Positions 1-9,917 of a stretch of 64,000 nucleotides of DNA are shown here, piece by piece. The translations under genes and the position numbers were made by a program. The notes below the pieces were generated by a model. It made no database searches. It was not told where the DNA came from and saw only the letters and a list, made by a program, of their open reading frames with translations. Position 1 is the first letter of the stretch, and every line of letters begins with the position of its first letter. Source of the DNA: Chaetoceros tenuissimus (taxonomy: Eukaryota; Bacillariophyta; Thalassiosirophyceae; Chaetocerotales; Chaetocerotaceae); NCBI GenBank assembly GCA_021927905.1, contig BLLK01000062.1, positions 1,116,001 through 1,180,000 of the forward strand, read 5' to 3'.

Positions 1-210
1 AGTTTAGAAGTGAAACGATGACGATTCAAAAGGTACAAAAAAATGCAGATTGATTGTGAAAGGGTTAGAAGAGTGTATTTGTTTCTTTCAATTTTGTTTT
101 TATTTACTAACTATATGACATAAAAGTAACAAATTACTATTCCAAAATTAAAACTACCAGTTTTATCGACACGCCATCCCTTTTGACATAAGCCTCGCAT
201 CGGTATGTCA
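1..210. other. Flank of hypothetical gene, no gene seen
   Basis: AT-rich sequence past the stop of the minus-strand gene ending at 211. It probably holds that gene's 3' UTR and poly(A) site. No reading frame or RNA gene is visible. Confidence 0.4.
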
Positions 211-2124
211 TTAAGTATTGGAAAAGATTCCTTTTGGGAAATACTTTCTCTTCCATTTGCTCTTGAAAAGGAAACTAGAATATTCATAATGGACTCTGCT
301 CATTCTCTCTCCTGCTCTGTATCTTACAGCATGTATTTTACCAATAGTCTTGCTAGTGTCAAGACTTTCTTCAGTCTTGACATTGTCAAAGACAGACATT
401 CTACTGAAAGCAACAGATCCAGCTCTAGTCATTCCATCGTCCATCATTGGTTTGTATCGTTTGTCCTTACTTTCCCGGCCAGCATTGGTTTTTCTCGTGA
501 ACCAAGTGGTGTACCATTCTTCCTCCCATGGCTTTGGATATGCAATGTTCTTCATTTCCATCAAATGAGGTCTAGTTAATGATATAGCTTGTCTTTGTGT
601 TACTCGTTCTCCGTTCATCGTTCCTGTAAAAATAAAATGAGCACGGTTAGAGCAGTTGAGAGATGTTTTGCAAAATAAAATCAGACTAAACTTACCAAAC
701 CAGTTTGTAGCTGTACTCAAACTGCTTTTCCCTAGTAACTCCAGGCCTAGACTTTCCCAGTTCAAAACCTCAATGACATTTTCATTCTTTTGCTGAACTT
801 TGCATCTTTGCAAAAGAGATTTTTTAGAAACAGCTTTGTATCCACTATGTTTCTTTGTTCTTTCCTTAGCTGGAAGTTTGTAAGCTGTAATTCTCTTGCC
901 AATAGCAGAGGGGTAGCGACTAGGAACTCGGAACTTCAAATACTTCTTCATTACTGACGTTGCATTAATGACTGGAGCATCACTTGATCTGGATATAGAT
1001 TTTGATGATTTACTGAATTCCGATCTTCTTGCAACATTGTACTTGTAATAGAAGAACTTTGATGTGTCAACATTGAGTTTCTCCTCCAATTCCTTCTGTT
1101 CGAGTATTCTGAGATTTTCCATTTCAATTCTTGCAGCCTCAACAGCAGCGATTCCACCCTCGTATGGTACATGCTTCTCAGGATTATTGAAGATCGCTTG
1201 GATGAAAGCTGTCTCGACATCATCATCTTCAGCGTCCTCAAGTATTTCTTTTTTCTTGGCCATTGTAATCGCTTTCGATTCAACAAGTTTAGCTGCCTCT
1301 CGTATGTGATAGGTCAAACTCATCGCAACACAGTCATCATCTCCGCCCATGGCATCTTCGAAAACATCTAGGATAGGAACGATTGGAATCTTCTCTTTCC
1401 AGGTATTGAAAAGCAATGTTTCCAACTGCACTAATTTTTTATGATTCTCGCGATCTCTCTGCATGAGCATTCCAAGTTTGGTCGCTTTATCAGTGAACTC
1501 ATCGAATTTCATGAGATCATAATCTGGAAGAGTTTCAGACTCTACATTGCGGATTTCTTCAACTTCATCAGGAAACTCTTGTCCATCTTTGTTTTCCTCC
1601 ATTGGAGAATCTTTATCTTCAGTAGCAGCTTTTGGTTCTTCATCGCCTGGCTTTGGACCCTGGTTAAGACTATCAATGAATGCACTGATGCTAACTTTGG
1701 TAGTTTGAGGAACTGCAACATCCATTCCCATAGAAAAATCTGATAAATCTGAATCAGACAAGGAATCATCATCAATAGATTTATTTACTTTCTCGTTGGT
1801 ATTCATCTGGTCGATGATGTTTCCAATGCTAGCGAAATGCTGACTATTTCCTTCCTTACTATCAATGGTGCTATCATCATCAGCACTCTGTCTTTTCTCA
1901 TCAGGACTTCTTCCAGGATTCATGTAATCTCTAGCTACAAGATTACTTTTCTGTTTCATTGCAACACTGCGAGCCTGGATTGCAGCGATTGCAGCTTGTA
2001 CATCAGCAGTCGAGGATGGCAGAATGCGGCCTCTACCTGCCTTAGAAGATCCCAATCCTAGGGTAGGCACCTGGGACCTCTTACTCATATAAGAATTTGT
2101 GGAAATGAAACCTTCGTTCTCCAT
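211..2124 (-). CDS. Hypothetical protein, two exons
   Basis: Not recognised. Exon 1 runs 2124-696 and exon 2 623-211, giving about 613 residues. The intron (695-624, 72 bp, GTAAGT...ACAG) is in frame and free of stops, so a reading frame also runs through it; splicing joins TNWF to GTMNGE. The N-terminus has an alanine-rich stretch (about residues 38-60), followed by acidic segments, a charged middle that could form a coiled coil, and a basic C-terminus rich in W, Y and K. No signal peptide or membrane segment is seen. The start ATG at 2124 is the first in frame. It lies 312 bp downstream of the metacaspase gene on the same strand. The reading frame is convincing because of its length and clean intron; the function is unknown. 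Confidence 0.75.
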   Translation of the reverse strand: MENEGFISTNSYMSKRSQVPTLGLGSSKAGRGRILPSSTADVQAAIAAIQARSVAMKQKSNLVARDYMNPGRSPDEKRQSADDDSTIDSKEGNSQHFASIGNIIDQMNTNEKVNKSIDDDSLSDSDLSDFSMGMDVAVPQTTKVSISAFIDSLNQGPKPGDEEPKAATEDKDSPMEENKDGQEFPDEVEEIRNVESETLPDYDLMKFDEFTDKATKLGMLMQRDRENHKKLVQLETLLFNTWKEKIPIVPILDVFEDAMGGDDDCVAMSLTYHIREAAKLVESKAITMAKKKEILEDAEDDDVETAFIQAIFNNPEKHVPYEGGIAAVEAARIEMENLRILEQKELEEKLNVDTSKFFYYKYNVARRSEFSKSSKSISRSSDAPVINATSVMKKYLKFRVPSRYPSAIGKRITAYKLPAKERTKKHSGYKAVSKKSLLQRCKVQQKNENVIEVLNWESLGLELLGKSSLSTATNWFGKFSLILFCKTSLNCSNRAHFIFTGTMNGERVTQRQAISLTRPHLMEMKNIAYPKPWEEEWYTTWFTRKTNAGRESKDKRYKPMMDDGMTRAGSVAFSRMSVFDNVKTEESLDTSKTIGKIHAVRYRAGERMSRVHYEYSSFLFKSKWKRKYFPKGIFSNT

Positions 2125-2436
2125 GACTGTTTATATCTTAGAGCTGGACTTTGTGTTTTGCAGAAGCCGTAGCATACAGCTTTGCTACGAAAAAGAAAAG
2201 CAATACATGTGAATTCTATTTTACGTTTTCGGCGATATGAAATTCCTAGAAAATAGCTCTCAACGGATTCTAGTATCTCTATACGACATTTAGTACAATT
2301 GACATTTGGTTCCCACATGTCTGCTTCATTGAAGAAGAAGAAGAAAGAAAATTGGAAGTGGATGAAAAACTTGTTTCTTGGAAAGATGAATATATGTAAT
2401 TTAAATCATTATTTTTATGGTGATATCTGCATCATT
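2125..2436. other. Intergenic region, no gene seen
   Basis: 312 bp between the start of the hypothetical gene (2124) and the stop of the metacaspase gene (2437), both on the minus strand. It must hold the promoter of the first and the 3' end of the second. A short minus-strand frame here has no recognisable feature. Confidence 0.4.
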
Positions 2437-4200
2437 TTAGTAACTTTGGTCAGATAAGCTGTCATCGTCATCGTAGTCATCGTAGCTTCGTTCCTCATCT
2501 TCAACCGAGTCTTCGTCATCGTAGGAATCATCTGCCTCTTTTGCCGCTTCAATAATCTTCTTTGTAATCTTCATAGTCTTCTTTGCCATGTTCTGAGCCT
2601 CGATTTCAGCAACAACCGCAACATCCTTAGCAACATCAACCAATGTGTTACCAAGAGCCATAACAAGGGAGTTCTTCTTGTGATTGAACTCTTCATCATC
2701 ATCAATATCAAAATCAGCAGATAATGAAGAATCATACAAGTTCTTCACTACGTCTAGGAATCGGATAAAGCTAAAGTTATCATTCACAGCAAGTTTTGCA
2801 AGAGTCTCTCCGGAATCATCCCTGGTCTCCCATGAGAAAGGCATATCAAATACAAAGCTTGAACATGAATCACATAGCATTGTTACAGTAACATCTTCAG
2901 CCATGCTCACAATAAGAGATCTAATGAGAACCTTCTCTGAGATGAGTCCTCTTTTATGGTAATCACTTGGAGCAAATACCTCATCGAAACAATCATTTTC
3001 TGCATTGATGTCAAGAACACGGCCTCCGTGTCCTGCAAATTGAATGAAAACAGCATCCCCAGGTCTAGTCCTCAGAGAAATCTCTCTCAAAGCATTGATA
3101 ATGTTACCATGGGATGGCTTTTTGTGCTTTCCATCATCCATTAGAATTGTCATGTAATCATCCTTTTCAGGGAATCCATGAACATTAACAATGTAATCCT
3201 TCATGACCTTGATGTCATTGTGACTGTTGCGAAGTTCACCAAATCTTCCCTTGTAGTTGCATCCAACAAGAAGAGCGAATTTTCTATTCAACTTGTGGTT
3301 GAAGTTTGGTGGTAGAAGGTGCACTGGTTCGGAAAGATCGAATTGTCTACTGGAGGTAAGAACAGGAATCTGTTCATATCCTTGGTTCTCCATTTCTTCC
3401 TTCATTCTTCGGATCAATGTTTGCCAAGAAAGACTTGCACCTGCAACTGTTTCATCAAATTGGATGGATCCAATAGATGCATCTCCAATGGAATCATCAT
3501 CGTCATCATCAAAGAGATTGTCATTTACATTGAAGTCAGTTGTATCTGCGTGTTCATCTTCAATCAAGTCACCATTCTCAAAGTCGTATAGTGCCTTCAA
3601 GAGAGTATTACAGATTGCCCCTCCATTAGAAATTGTTGGCTCTGATGATCTCTCGCCAATTTTCATGGACTGTTACGAAGTAAAATGTTAGGGTATATCT
3701 CGAGACAATTACAAATTGATGAAAGAAATTACACTTACCTCCTTAATTGGGACGTCAGCATTACGAGGTGCATCTACAGTGGTAGCTCCAATGATACGCA
3801 AATCACATGGGATAAAAGCATCTGCTTTTCTTGCATATTCTTTGGTAGTCAAGGTTGAAATTGTTCTTCCGAGCTGTGGATCATCACGCCAAGTAAGTGG
3901 AAGGTTAGTAGCATTCTCTCCGAGAATCTCGAGGTAAGCAATTAGATCTTGCTTTGCTTGCTCTTGATCAATTTCATCTTCCTTCTTTTTCTTCTTCTTT
4001 TTCTTTCTTTCTTGCATATTATCAACAGAATTAGCTACGCGATCAATTTCTTGTTCATCACGTGCATCTGGAGAAGCAACTTGAGCCTGATGTACCTTTT
4101 CAACATCAACAAGTTCCTTGTCAACGTTTGCAAAGGTGTACTCCTCTGGACGAGGGTTTTCCTGGTCGATATTTTGAGCAGCTGATGCGGTCTGTCCCAT
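2437..4200 (-). CDS. Type III metacaspase, possible N-myristoylation
   Basis: A cysteine protease of the caspase/metacaspase clan, predicted to cut after Arg/Lys. Exon 1 is 4200-3739, intron 3738-3670 (69 bp, GTAAGT...ACAG), exon 2 3669-2437; about 564 residues. The p10-like part comes first: KADAFIPCDLRIIGATTV in exon 1, GGAICNTLLKAL and QIPVLTSSRQFDL in exon 2. The p20 part follows with FALLVGCNYKG, catalytic His in FAGHGG (about residue 368) and catalytic Cys in CDSCSS (about 423). p10 before p20 defines the type III layout known from algae with secondary plastids. The Cys motif has Ser where DSCHSG is usual. The protein begins MGQTAS, a fit to the N-myristoylation consensus, which suggests membrane anchoring (inference). 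The C-terminus is very acidic. The codon upstream at 4209 is GTG, so 4200 is the first ATG. Confidence 0.88.
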
Positions 4201-4578
4201 GGTTACCACGCGATTTGAATGAGTTGCACTATGTGAATAAACTTTGGGAAACTCTCCTAATTGGAAATGTAAATCAAAGCACTATTTGTACTTCCGTTGA
4301 AGAAACTTTGTAGTATGCGTTGGAGTGAATTGAGTCGCATTTAGCGATAAGTGAAACAACTATTTTGGCTTTTGACGTGAAAGGACTAGAAAGAATAGGT
4401 TTTGATCTCTGTCTCATGTCGTCATACGTCATTGTAATTTTCTTCATTTTCTTACTCATCATCACCACCAAATCTACCTCTGTCCTCTCTTTTTGGCAGT
4501 ATTCCATTTACTTTTACCTCCGAAGCTAGTTCCATAATTACATAGACTCCATTACAAGCACCTATCACTAATAGAAAT
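4201..4578. promoter_or_regulatory. Divergent promoter region
   Basis: 378 bp between the metacaspase start (minus, 4200) and the NlpC/P60-like gene start (plus, 4579). It must contain both promoters. No specific motif was recognised. Confidence 0.4.
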
Positions 4579-5493
4579 ATGGCTTCTATGGCATCGAGAA
4601 AAGCTACTGTTATGAAAATGGCTGCTTGTGTAGTCGTGCCATCAATTCCAATAGGAGTTTGGTTTTACTCAGCAACTCAAGATCGTAAAGCTAAACAAGA
4701 AGAAGTACGCACTAAAGTTCGAGTTCCTAATGTTCAGACAATTGACGACTTGATGATTGAAAAATGTAAGCCAGGTGATGTGATTCTATTTGATAGACGA
4801 TGTCATAAGTGCGCATCTGGACCTTTGGCAGCTTTTTCATGTGTACTGGGCAAGACTTTTTTGTGTGATGATGATAAAAAGAAGGGTGTAAAAAGGGTCG
4901 AGACAGGGGCATTTGAACATGCTGGAATCGTAGTTCCAGGGTTATATAAGAAGAAGTTAGATGCATTAGATCCAAGTAATTTGCTATTATTGGAAGCAAC
5001 ACCTAATGGAGTTGTTGCAAGAAAATTGTTAACCAGATTGGAGATGTCTCAATCAAGAACTGTGCTACTTTTACCACTGGCAACTCCTGGTGAACGCAGA
5101 AACGATGAAGATTATGAACCTTCTCAAAAGACAAAACGATTGCAAGATCAGTTACACAAAGGTTTATGTAAATTTCGTGATACTTATGTTGAAGAGAGTT
5201 CAAAGCAAAACTATGGAAATGCACATGCAACATTAGGTCTCATCGGAAGTTTAGCATATGCAACAGGTCTTCAAAAGACAAGTAAAGCGCCGGTTTCACC
5301 ATCAGCTTGGTTAGTAACAAGTGCTCTGATGGAGTCAGGTGCAGGGCTCAATCTATCAGATAGAACTGCGTTTGATACCAAAGTGGAAGATTTCCTAAGA
5401 GATCATCGCTTTAACCAAACAGATACTGTTCGTCTACGGCCTGGATGGAGGTTTTTATCACCAATAATTCTGAGAGAAACAGCAAGAAATTAA
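4579..5493 (+). CDS. Permuted NlpC/P60 (YiiX-like) family protein, nucleophile apparently lost
   Basis: 304 residues, no intron. An N-terminal hydrophobic stretch (about residues 12-31) could be a membrane anchor. The body matches the circularly permuted NlpC/P60 papain-like family (YiiX/YaeF type): KPGDVILFD at about 64-72, the conserved His in FEHAGIVV (His114), LLLEATPNGVV (about 136-146), and the later helix usually written CSELV, here PSAWLV (about 241-246). If that alignment is right, the catalytic Cys is replaced by Ser242, so the protein may be non-catalytic or altered. Family members include lipid-cleaving and amide-cleaving enzymes; the substrate here is unknown. It is divergent from the metacaspase gene and convergent with the methylmalonyl-CoA mutase gene, with only 43 bp between stops. 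Confidence 0.65.
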   Translation: MASMASRKATVMKMAACVVVPSIPIGVWFYSATQDRKAKQEEVRTKVRVPNVQTIDDLMIEKCKPGDVILFDRRCHKCASGPLAAFSCVLGKTFLCDDDKKKGVKRVETGAFEHAGIVVPGLYKKKLDALDPSNLLLLEATPNGVVARKLLTRLEMSQSRTVLLLPLATPGERRNDEDYEPSQKTKRLQDQLHKGLCKFRDTYVEESSKQNYGNAHATLGLIGSLAYATGLQKTSKAPVSPSAWLVTSALMESGAGLNLSDRTAFDTKVEDFLRDHRFNQTDTVRLRPGWRFLSPIILRETARN

Positions 5494-5536
5494 CTTAAAA
5501 AACTATTGAAGAGTGAACTTTGAAAATAGATTGGAT

Positions 5537-8431
5537 CTATAATGAACTTCTTGGTATCAAAGAAAGCACTTCTGCAGCTGCTTTTGGAATTCTAGTACCA
5601 GGTCCAAAGACTGCCTGACAAGACTTTGTTTCTTTCAAAAGATAGTCCCAATCTTGCTTTGGTATGACTCCACCGGCCACAACAATAATGTTGGATGCGC
5701 CCTTATCCTCGAGTTCCTTTTTCAAGGCCGGTAAGAGAGTTTTATGGCTCCCGGCTTGGGACGAAATTCCAATGACATGAACATCAGAATCTATGGCTTG
5801 CATAACAACTTCTTCTGGTGTTGAAAACAAAGGACCGACGTCGACATCCCATCCAATATCCGAAAACCCACTTGCTATGACGCGGGCTCCTCTATCATGT
5901 CCGTCTTGACCCAATTTCGCCACTAGTAGACGAGGTCGGCGACCTTCACTTTCTTCGAAGTCCTCAACCATTTTCATGATACTCTCATATTCAGCTTTTG
6001 AATTATTGTCGGCAGCTTCACTGGCAGTAGAAAAAGCTGCACTATAAGCTCCTTGAACAATTGTAGAATTTGGGCGGTGGCGACCCCAAGCCTTTTCTAG
6101 TGCGAAAGAAATCTCGCCAAGGGTACATCTTTTCTTTGCTGCCTCAATTGAGAGTCTAAGTAGATTATTTGGATCATCGGGATGGGACGTGTTATAGGTA
6201 AGATTCGCACTATGCTCCAACTTTTTGAGTACAGCTTCGACTTCAGCATCGTCGCGTTCCCCCTTCAACCTGTTAAGTTGCTCTATTTGCTGAGATAGAA
6301 CGACGGAGTTCTCAATCTGCAAAACTTCTTGATCTTTGTCATCATTGCGAACATACCTATTCACTCCAATGACCACGTCATCTCCTATCAGAATATAATT
6401 AAGTTAATAAGATTGATTCTTTGATTCTTTCTTCCTGTTCTTTGAGAGGAAGTTCTGAATAGCCTTTCTTACCTGTATCGATTCGAGCCTGTTTCTTAGT
6501 GGCACTTTCTTCAATCCTCATCTTAGCCATACCACTAGAAATATAATTTGTCATTCCTCCCATACTTTCTACTTCTTGAATGATTAGAAGTGCTTTTTCA
6601 TAGATCTCATCCGTTAAAGATTCCATCATGTAGCTTCCACCCCAGGGATCGACGGTGAGCCCAAGCCCAGTTTCTTCCTGAAGTATTAGTTGCGTATTTC
6701 TAGCTACTCTAGCAGTTTCTGCAGTAGGAAGCCCAACAGCTTCATCATAAGAATTGCTACGTATGAACAGGGTTAGTTTTAATTGTCAAAACTGTCATTT
6801 TCATCAATAATTCAATGCAATACTCACGTATGTAGGCTTTGAGTTCCACCATGAATAGCAGCCATAGCTTCAATTGTAGTTCTAATGATGTTATTCATAG
6901 GCTGTTGTTCAGTCAATGAGTATCCAGATGTTTGACAATGAGTTCGTAGTAAGAGAGATTTCTATAAAACAAAATGAAAAGGACTAATGTGAGATACCCA
7001 TTATTGAAACATGAGAAGAGAAGTAGGAATCAATCGGGAAGTATCCTTTTCTCATGCCTCCTTGTTACAGCTTTAATGTTGAAAAATAAACCCAATTTTT
7101 CAATAACTTACGGGATTCTTTGGATTAAACTTTTCTTTCACACAGTTAGACCACAATCTCCTTTACATACAAAGATAAAGATGACAAATGTTAGTAGAAG
7201 AAACATTATATTTAAATGTATATCATTTCTAGAGACCTTACTCACCTTGCCGCGCGCATTTTAGCTACTTCGATGTAGTACTGCATTCCAATTCCCCAGA
7301 AGAATGACAGTCTTGGAGCAATGTCATCCACATCCAATTTGGCATGATCCACAGCCAAACTCAAGTATTCCAATCCATCTGCTATTGTTAGTCCGAGCTC
7401 CAACTCGGCAGTCCCCCCAGCCTCCTGTATGTGATATCCTTTCGACAAGAGCATAAATATTGTCAGCAAATATAATGTAATTTGGAAAACAAGAATCAGA
7501 ATACTGTCTTACTCACCACTAATGCTGATGCTATTGAACTTTGGCATTTCGCTCGACATGAATCCCATAATATCACTAACAACTCTTTCCATGGATGGCT
7601 TTGGTGGATAGATATATGTGTTACTGCAAATGGAATGTAAGAAATGTGGATGCCTAATGGAGAAAGAGTACAACGTTGCTACTCAACTCACCGAACCATG
7701 AACTCCTTCAAAATGTCATTCTGAACTGTACCCCTTAGTTTCTTCATTACAGTAGAAGGATCCTCATCTGGATTTTGTTCAATCGCTGCTTGAATATACA
7801 TACCCAGTACAGGTAACACTGCACCGTTCATAGTCATTGAAACACTCATTTTATCTAGAGGAATCCCATCAAAAAGTGTCTTCATATCAAGAATAGAATC
7901 AATGGCTACACCCGCCATACCTACATCTCCTTTCACTCTTTCATGATCACTATCATATCCTCTATGGGTTGCTAAATCAAAGGCTACGGACAAACCCTGT
8001 TGGCCAGCAGCTAGGTTCTTTCTGTAAAACTCATTGGATTCCTTTGCTGTGCTGTAGCCTGCATATTGTCTGATAGTCCAAGGTCGACTTGTGTACATGG
8101 TAGCATAAGGGCCACGAGTAAAAGGCTCAATTCCTGGCATTTCTGGATCCTCTCTAGATTCATCAAACATAGCGTCAACATCGTAATATACAGGTTGAAT
8201 CTCGATACCTTCTGGAGTAACTCTCTGAGTTCTTAGATCAGAAGGTGATTTGTACTTAGACTTTGATTTGATGAGCTCTTTCTGAGCAAGGCTTTCCCAT
8301 TCTTCAAGTCTTTTTGGATAAGTAGAAGTTGACGAAGAGGAAGATACCGCAGAAGAATGTCTTAAAAGTTGATGCAGATGCAACCTTTTTGTCAACAATC
8401 TGTTTCGAGCCAACATTCTAGGTAATTGCAC
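5537..8431 (-). CDS. MUT: Methylmalonyl-CoA mutase, mitochondrial, seven exons
   Basis: Adenosylcobalamin-dependent isomerase converting (R)-methylmalonyl-CoA to succinyl-CoA in propionate, odd-chain and branched amino-acid breakdown. Exons on the minus strand: 8431-7692, 7623-7517, 7438-7246, 7160-7112, 6961-6828, 6756-6473, 6384-5537. All junctions are GT-AG, phases agree, and the product is about 784 residues, close to the usual length with a presequence. The N-terminus ([18 protein letters not shown]) is basic and serine-rich, as in mitochondrial targeting. The substrate domain shows [28 protein letters not shown] and [10 protein letters not shown]; the middle shows [18 protein letters not shown] across an exon junction. 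The C-terminal B12 domain carries [11 protein letters not shown], with the cobalt-binding His near residue 665. Exon 4 is only 49 nt. The enzyme implies use of vitamin B12. Confidence 0.96.
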
Positions 8432-8679
8432 AGAAGCTCAATAGTGAAATAAATAGAGGTCCTCTATGTTTTGATTGCCACGCAGTAAAGTACTTTGATT
8501 AGGAAATTTTGAAGTACAGTTGATTGCCTTCTGTATTATTTGAGTTGAACGCGTCGATCTGATTGATGAGGGTTCTCATTCATTTCTCAAGGTTCTCGTC
8601 AATGTCACCCCTTTATTATGGGTATGAAAACCATTCTTTAGACAATTTATACTTTTTCTCTTCATTTTCGTTTGATTAT
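8432..8679. other. Upstream flank of the mutase gene
   Basis: AT-rich non-coding sequence between the mutase start and the piggyBac-like element. It presumably holds the mutase promoter. No gene is seen. Confidence 0.35.
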
Positions 8680-8693
8680 CCCTTTCCTAGACG
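8680..8693 (+). repeat. Left terminal inverted repeat
   Basis: CCCTTTCCTAGACG, preceded by TTAT. It pairs perfectly with 9683-9696 in inverted orientation. Confidence 0.75.
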
Positions 8694-9682
8694 AGAGGAA
8701 AAAAAGTGGCATTTTTTGCAAAAATCTTGAAATAACTTGTAAATGGCCAATTTCAGTAATTCCAAGTACTCTATACTCCTAAACATATTGTTTGTAACGT
8801 ACCTGTCATTTTATAGGTTCGAAACTTAATTTTTTGTTGAGTTATTATAACATTACTTTCCAATGCGTATTGACAGTAGTGTCAAAATGTCCTAGAAAAA
8901 CGCGATACAAAAAGTTGCTATTTTATGTTTGATCTTTATATTTCTTTGTTATAAAGTGGAATCTACTCTTCTGTTGATTTATTCTGCTTCTATATGCTTT
9001 GTTTATTGGATAGGAACCGAGAGATCTGGGAGAATCAATGATTTGAAGCCGAAATAGCCCAAATTCAAAAAATCATGAAATTCATCGCCAAAATTGCGAT
9101 TTTTAGAAATGGGGCGATCCACAGGATACAAGGAATCTGAGCATCATATGGCGTTTCACAAACAAACCACCATAGAAAATCCTTACTTATACATTGGAGA
9201 AGGGCTGTGAATTGTTGTATTGCTTTCAATCGTTGATTTTTTATCATTTCACACCATTTTCCAAGAGAAGTCCATTTCTACAAAATCTTCAGATTCAAAC
9301 ATGAATTTTTACAACGTTTTTGTGCTACAATTAAGCTCAAAAGTCCCGGTTCTCTCGTTTTCCATTCATTCTTCATACTATCAGCTTCCTATTGATATGC
9401 TGTTTATGTCCATAGAATTAATATTTTCTTTGATTTACACATATCTTCACCGTCTTCTCCATAATTTCAATGAGAACCCTACATCAAGTCAATACTGCAT
9501 ATATTATCAAATAAAATGCACAAAATCTTAATCTGAGAGCACCATCTATTTGAATAGGTATATAGTAGACTACTGATGAAATTTGGTGTAATTTTATTTG
9601 TTGGAAGTGATGGAATAGGGACGATGTGTTTGGTAATGTTGTGTGTGTTCTTTTTTTCATCGCCAAAAAAGTGGCGATCTCC

Positions 9683-9696
9683 CGTCTAGGAAAGGG
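9683..9696 (-). repeat. Right terminal inverted repeat
   Basis: CGTCTAGGAAAGGG, followed by TTAT. It is the reverse complement of 8680-8693. Confidence 0.75.
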
Positions 9697-9917
9697 TTAT
9701 CCTACACTTTACCAGTTTCCTATTTGTTCTACATGGAAAGGTTTTTTTTCTACCGTCTATTGTTTCCTGCTTGGGGAAATGATCGTAAGCAAAATATAAT
9801 ACGAAGAAAGTGAAGTATTTCAATATTTATTCCATTATTCTTTGCAAATATAGTGATATCGGTATAATGCAATATACGTACAACAGTAGCGGAGTCATCA
9901 TGCTCATTCAAGCATCT

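Larger units (their letters stand above)
8680..9696. mobile_element. piggyBac-like non-autonomous DNA transposon (MITE-like)
   Basis: A 1017 bp stretch bounded by perfect 14 bp terminal inverted repeats: CCCTTTCCTAGACG at 8680-8693 and its reverse complement at 9683-9696. Weaker inverted similarity continues inward (GTGGC/GCCAC with A/T runs). The element is flanked on both sides by TTAT (8676-8679 and 9697-9700), a 4 bp target-site duplication. CCC...GGG termini with a 4 bp TTAN duplication resemble piggyBac elements, whose usual target is TTAA. No transposase is visible; the longest frame inside is about 100 codons with no known motif. It is probably mobilised in trans. Family assignment is inference; the ends and duplication are direct observation. 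Confidence 0.72.

Noticed and set aside
3949-4185. Plus-strand frame with hydrophobic residues opposite the metacaspase first exon
   Set aside because: It is the antisense of a Lys/Glu-rich stretch, which always reads as Leu/Phe-rich; no independent support.
9220-9531. A 103-codon frame in the piggyBac-like element as transposase remnant
   Set aside because: No DDD motif, Cys-rich tail or other likeness to a transposase; composition matches the surrounding AT-rich DNA.
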